The notes under the pieces are model-generated. The model was given only the letters and a program-made list of their open reading frames with translations, did not search any database and was not told where the DNA came from. Position numbers and translations under genes: made by a program. Of a stretch of DNA of 64,000 nt, positions 63,329 to 64,000 are shown piece after piece. Within the stretch, counting starts at the first letter, position 1; the number at the start of each line of letters is the position of its first letter. The DNA is taken from IMG/VR virus record IMGVR_UViG_3300024502_000011, positions 1 to 64,000 of that record; one strand, given 5' to 3'. The stretch is from a virus.

Positions 63329-63630
63329 TCTGTTCTTCCTAAATTACGAAGTGCATAACTTTCCAGGTCTTTAATATGACGTTTAATTGTTTTGTCTGGA
63401 TCTTTTGGAGCTTTTTCTAAGTCTAGTCTTGTATAGACTTTAGTTTCATCAAACTTAGAAATATCATAAATACTTTCTACTTTGTAGCCTTCTCTTAGTT
63501 CATTTGTAGAAATAATTTCTGTAATGACACCAAGACATAGTTGTTCTGTTAATGGTTTTGACCAATCAAAACGATAAACAGCATCATCAATTTCTAAACG
63601 CTCAACACCAAGTTCTTCACTAGTAAACAT
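63325..63630 (-). CDS. hypothetical T4-like protein, 101 aa
   Basis: SEELGVERLEIDDAVYRFDWSKPLTEQLCLGVITEIIS, then HIKDLESYALRNLGR. Stop overlaps the rnh start. Not recognised with confidence. Confidence 0.65.
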   Translation of the reverse strand: MFTSEELGVERLEIDDAVYRFDWSKPLTEQLCLGVITEIISTNELREGYKVESIYDISKFDETKVYTRLDLEKAPKDPDKTIKRHIKDLESYALRNLGRTE

Positions 63631-63870
63631 TTAATCCTCGAAATCATAATCTCTGGCATAATCGCCGTAGTAAACATAGTTTGTATATCCATCTGGATCT
63701 GACTGTCGTTCGATATCTAAAGCCTCAGATAGTGTATACCATGTCTTTTCATCAATGTTCCCATCTTGCTTGTAAATTGGGATCTTGCAAATTTCGCCGT
63801 TCTTACGATGTGGGTTAATTTCCCATCCATTCATAATAAGAAATTCTTGTTCCTTAGTTAAGTGACTCAT
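63631..63870 (-). CDS. hypothetical protein, 79 aa
   Basis: SHLTKEQEFLIMNGWEINPHRKNGEICKIPIYKQDG, acidic Tyr-rich end (YVYYGDYARDYDFED). Abuts the next gene. Not recognised. Confidence 0.65.
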   Translation of the reverse strand: MSHLTKEQEFLIMNGWEINPHRKNGEICKIPIYKQDGNIDEKTWYTLSEALDIERQSDPDGYTNYVYYGDYARDYDFED

Positions 63871-63873
63871 ACT

Positions 63874-64000
63874 TTAAAATGCCTTTAAAAGAATGCAGTG
63901 TTCGTTTATCCTTCCGGTTGTTTTAATTGGTTTGGTTTTTAGACCTTCAAAAGTCTTTCTGAATACAATCTTACCACCATTGAGGATTGTTGTCAATACC
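63874..64000 (-). CDS. C-terminal end of a gene leaving the window
   Basis: Open frame to the window edge, ending GRINEHCILLKAF. It includes KIVFRKTFEGLKTKPIKTTG. 41 residues visible; identity unclear. Confidence 0.55.
   Translation of the reverse strand, partial: VLTTILNGGKIVFRKTFEGLKTKPIKTTGRINEHCILLKAF

Overview
The window looks like the middle of a large T4-like myovirus genome. The evidence is a family B DNA polymerase next to a UvsX-type recombinase and a gp41-type helicase, a gp61-type primase, a T4-type RNase H, PseT-like polynucleotide kinase-phosphatase, Nr​dA/NrdB, ThyX, dUTPase, dCMP deaminase, a gp16-like small terminase and T4-type late promoters (TATAAATA). The host is probably a Gram-negative bacterium, and two acquired genes point to Acidobacteriota: a 1061-residue TonB-dependent receptor of the carboxypeptidase-regulatory-domain type (15192-18377) and a secreted protein of a style common there (10368-11387). 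The host call is inference.

Layout. 1-9130 holds about 25 tRNA genes mixed with degenerate tRNA-like elements, other stem-closed RNAs and small genes, with an AAA ATPase and PNKP among them. The standout is a 195-nt RNA at 4333-4527, between two tRNA-Ser genes. It carries, in order, two blocks almost identical to the GTPase-associated centre of bacterial 23S rRNA (helices 42-44), split by a structured insertion. 9140-19830 holds small enzymes, secreted and membrane proteins, dUTPase, a structural protein, Hsp20, the TonB receptor and a GH19 endolysin. 19866-33090 is the replication core plus tail-fibre and packaging genes. 33319-40999 is nucleotide metabolism, more structural genes and a RuvC-like resolvase.

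From 41240 the coding switches to the minus strand. About 45 short genes follow, many with a private promoter of strict design: TTGACA, 17 bp, a -10 box, about 6 bp, ATG. Their mRNAs should be leaderless. A second class starts with a hairpin leader. Six of these genes form a family with a common MIKKSIYKRNIWS-type start and X-Ser repeats built from a hexanucleotide array. Long perfect inverted repeats and GTACTAGTAC palindromes fill the gaps. 51-64 kb adds a second AAA ATPase, a GP88 protein, a homing endonuclease-like gene, dCMP deaminase, UV endonuclease, RNA ligase, a SprT-like protease and RNase H.

Working together: the tRNA array, PNKP, RNA ligase and a cyclic-phosphate receiver-domain protein fit a phage that supplies and repairs its own tRNAs. 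The 23S-like RNA suggests it may also act on the ribosome or its factors. ORF calls rest on reading frames, start signals and recognised motifs; no database search was possible.
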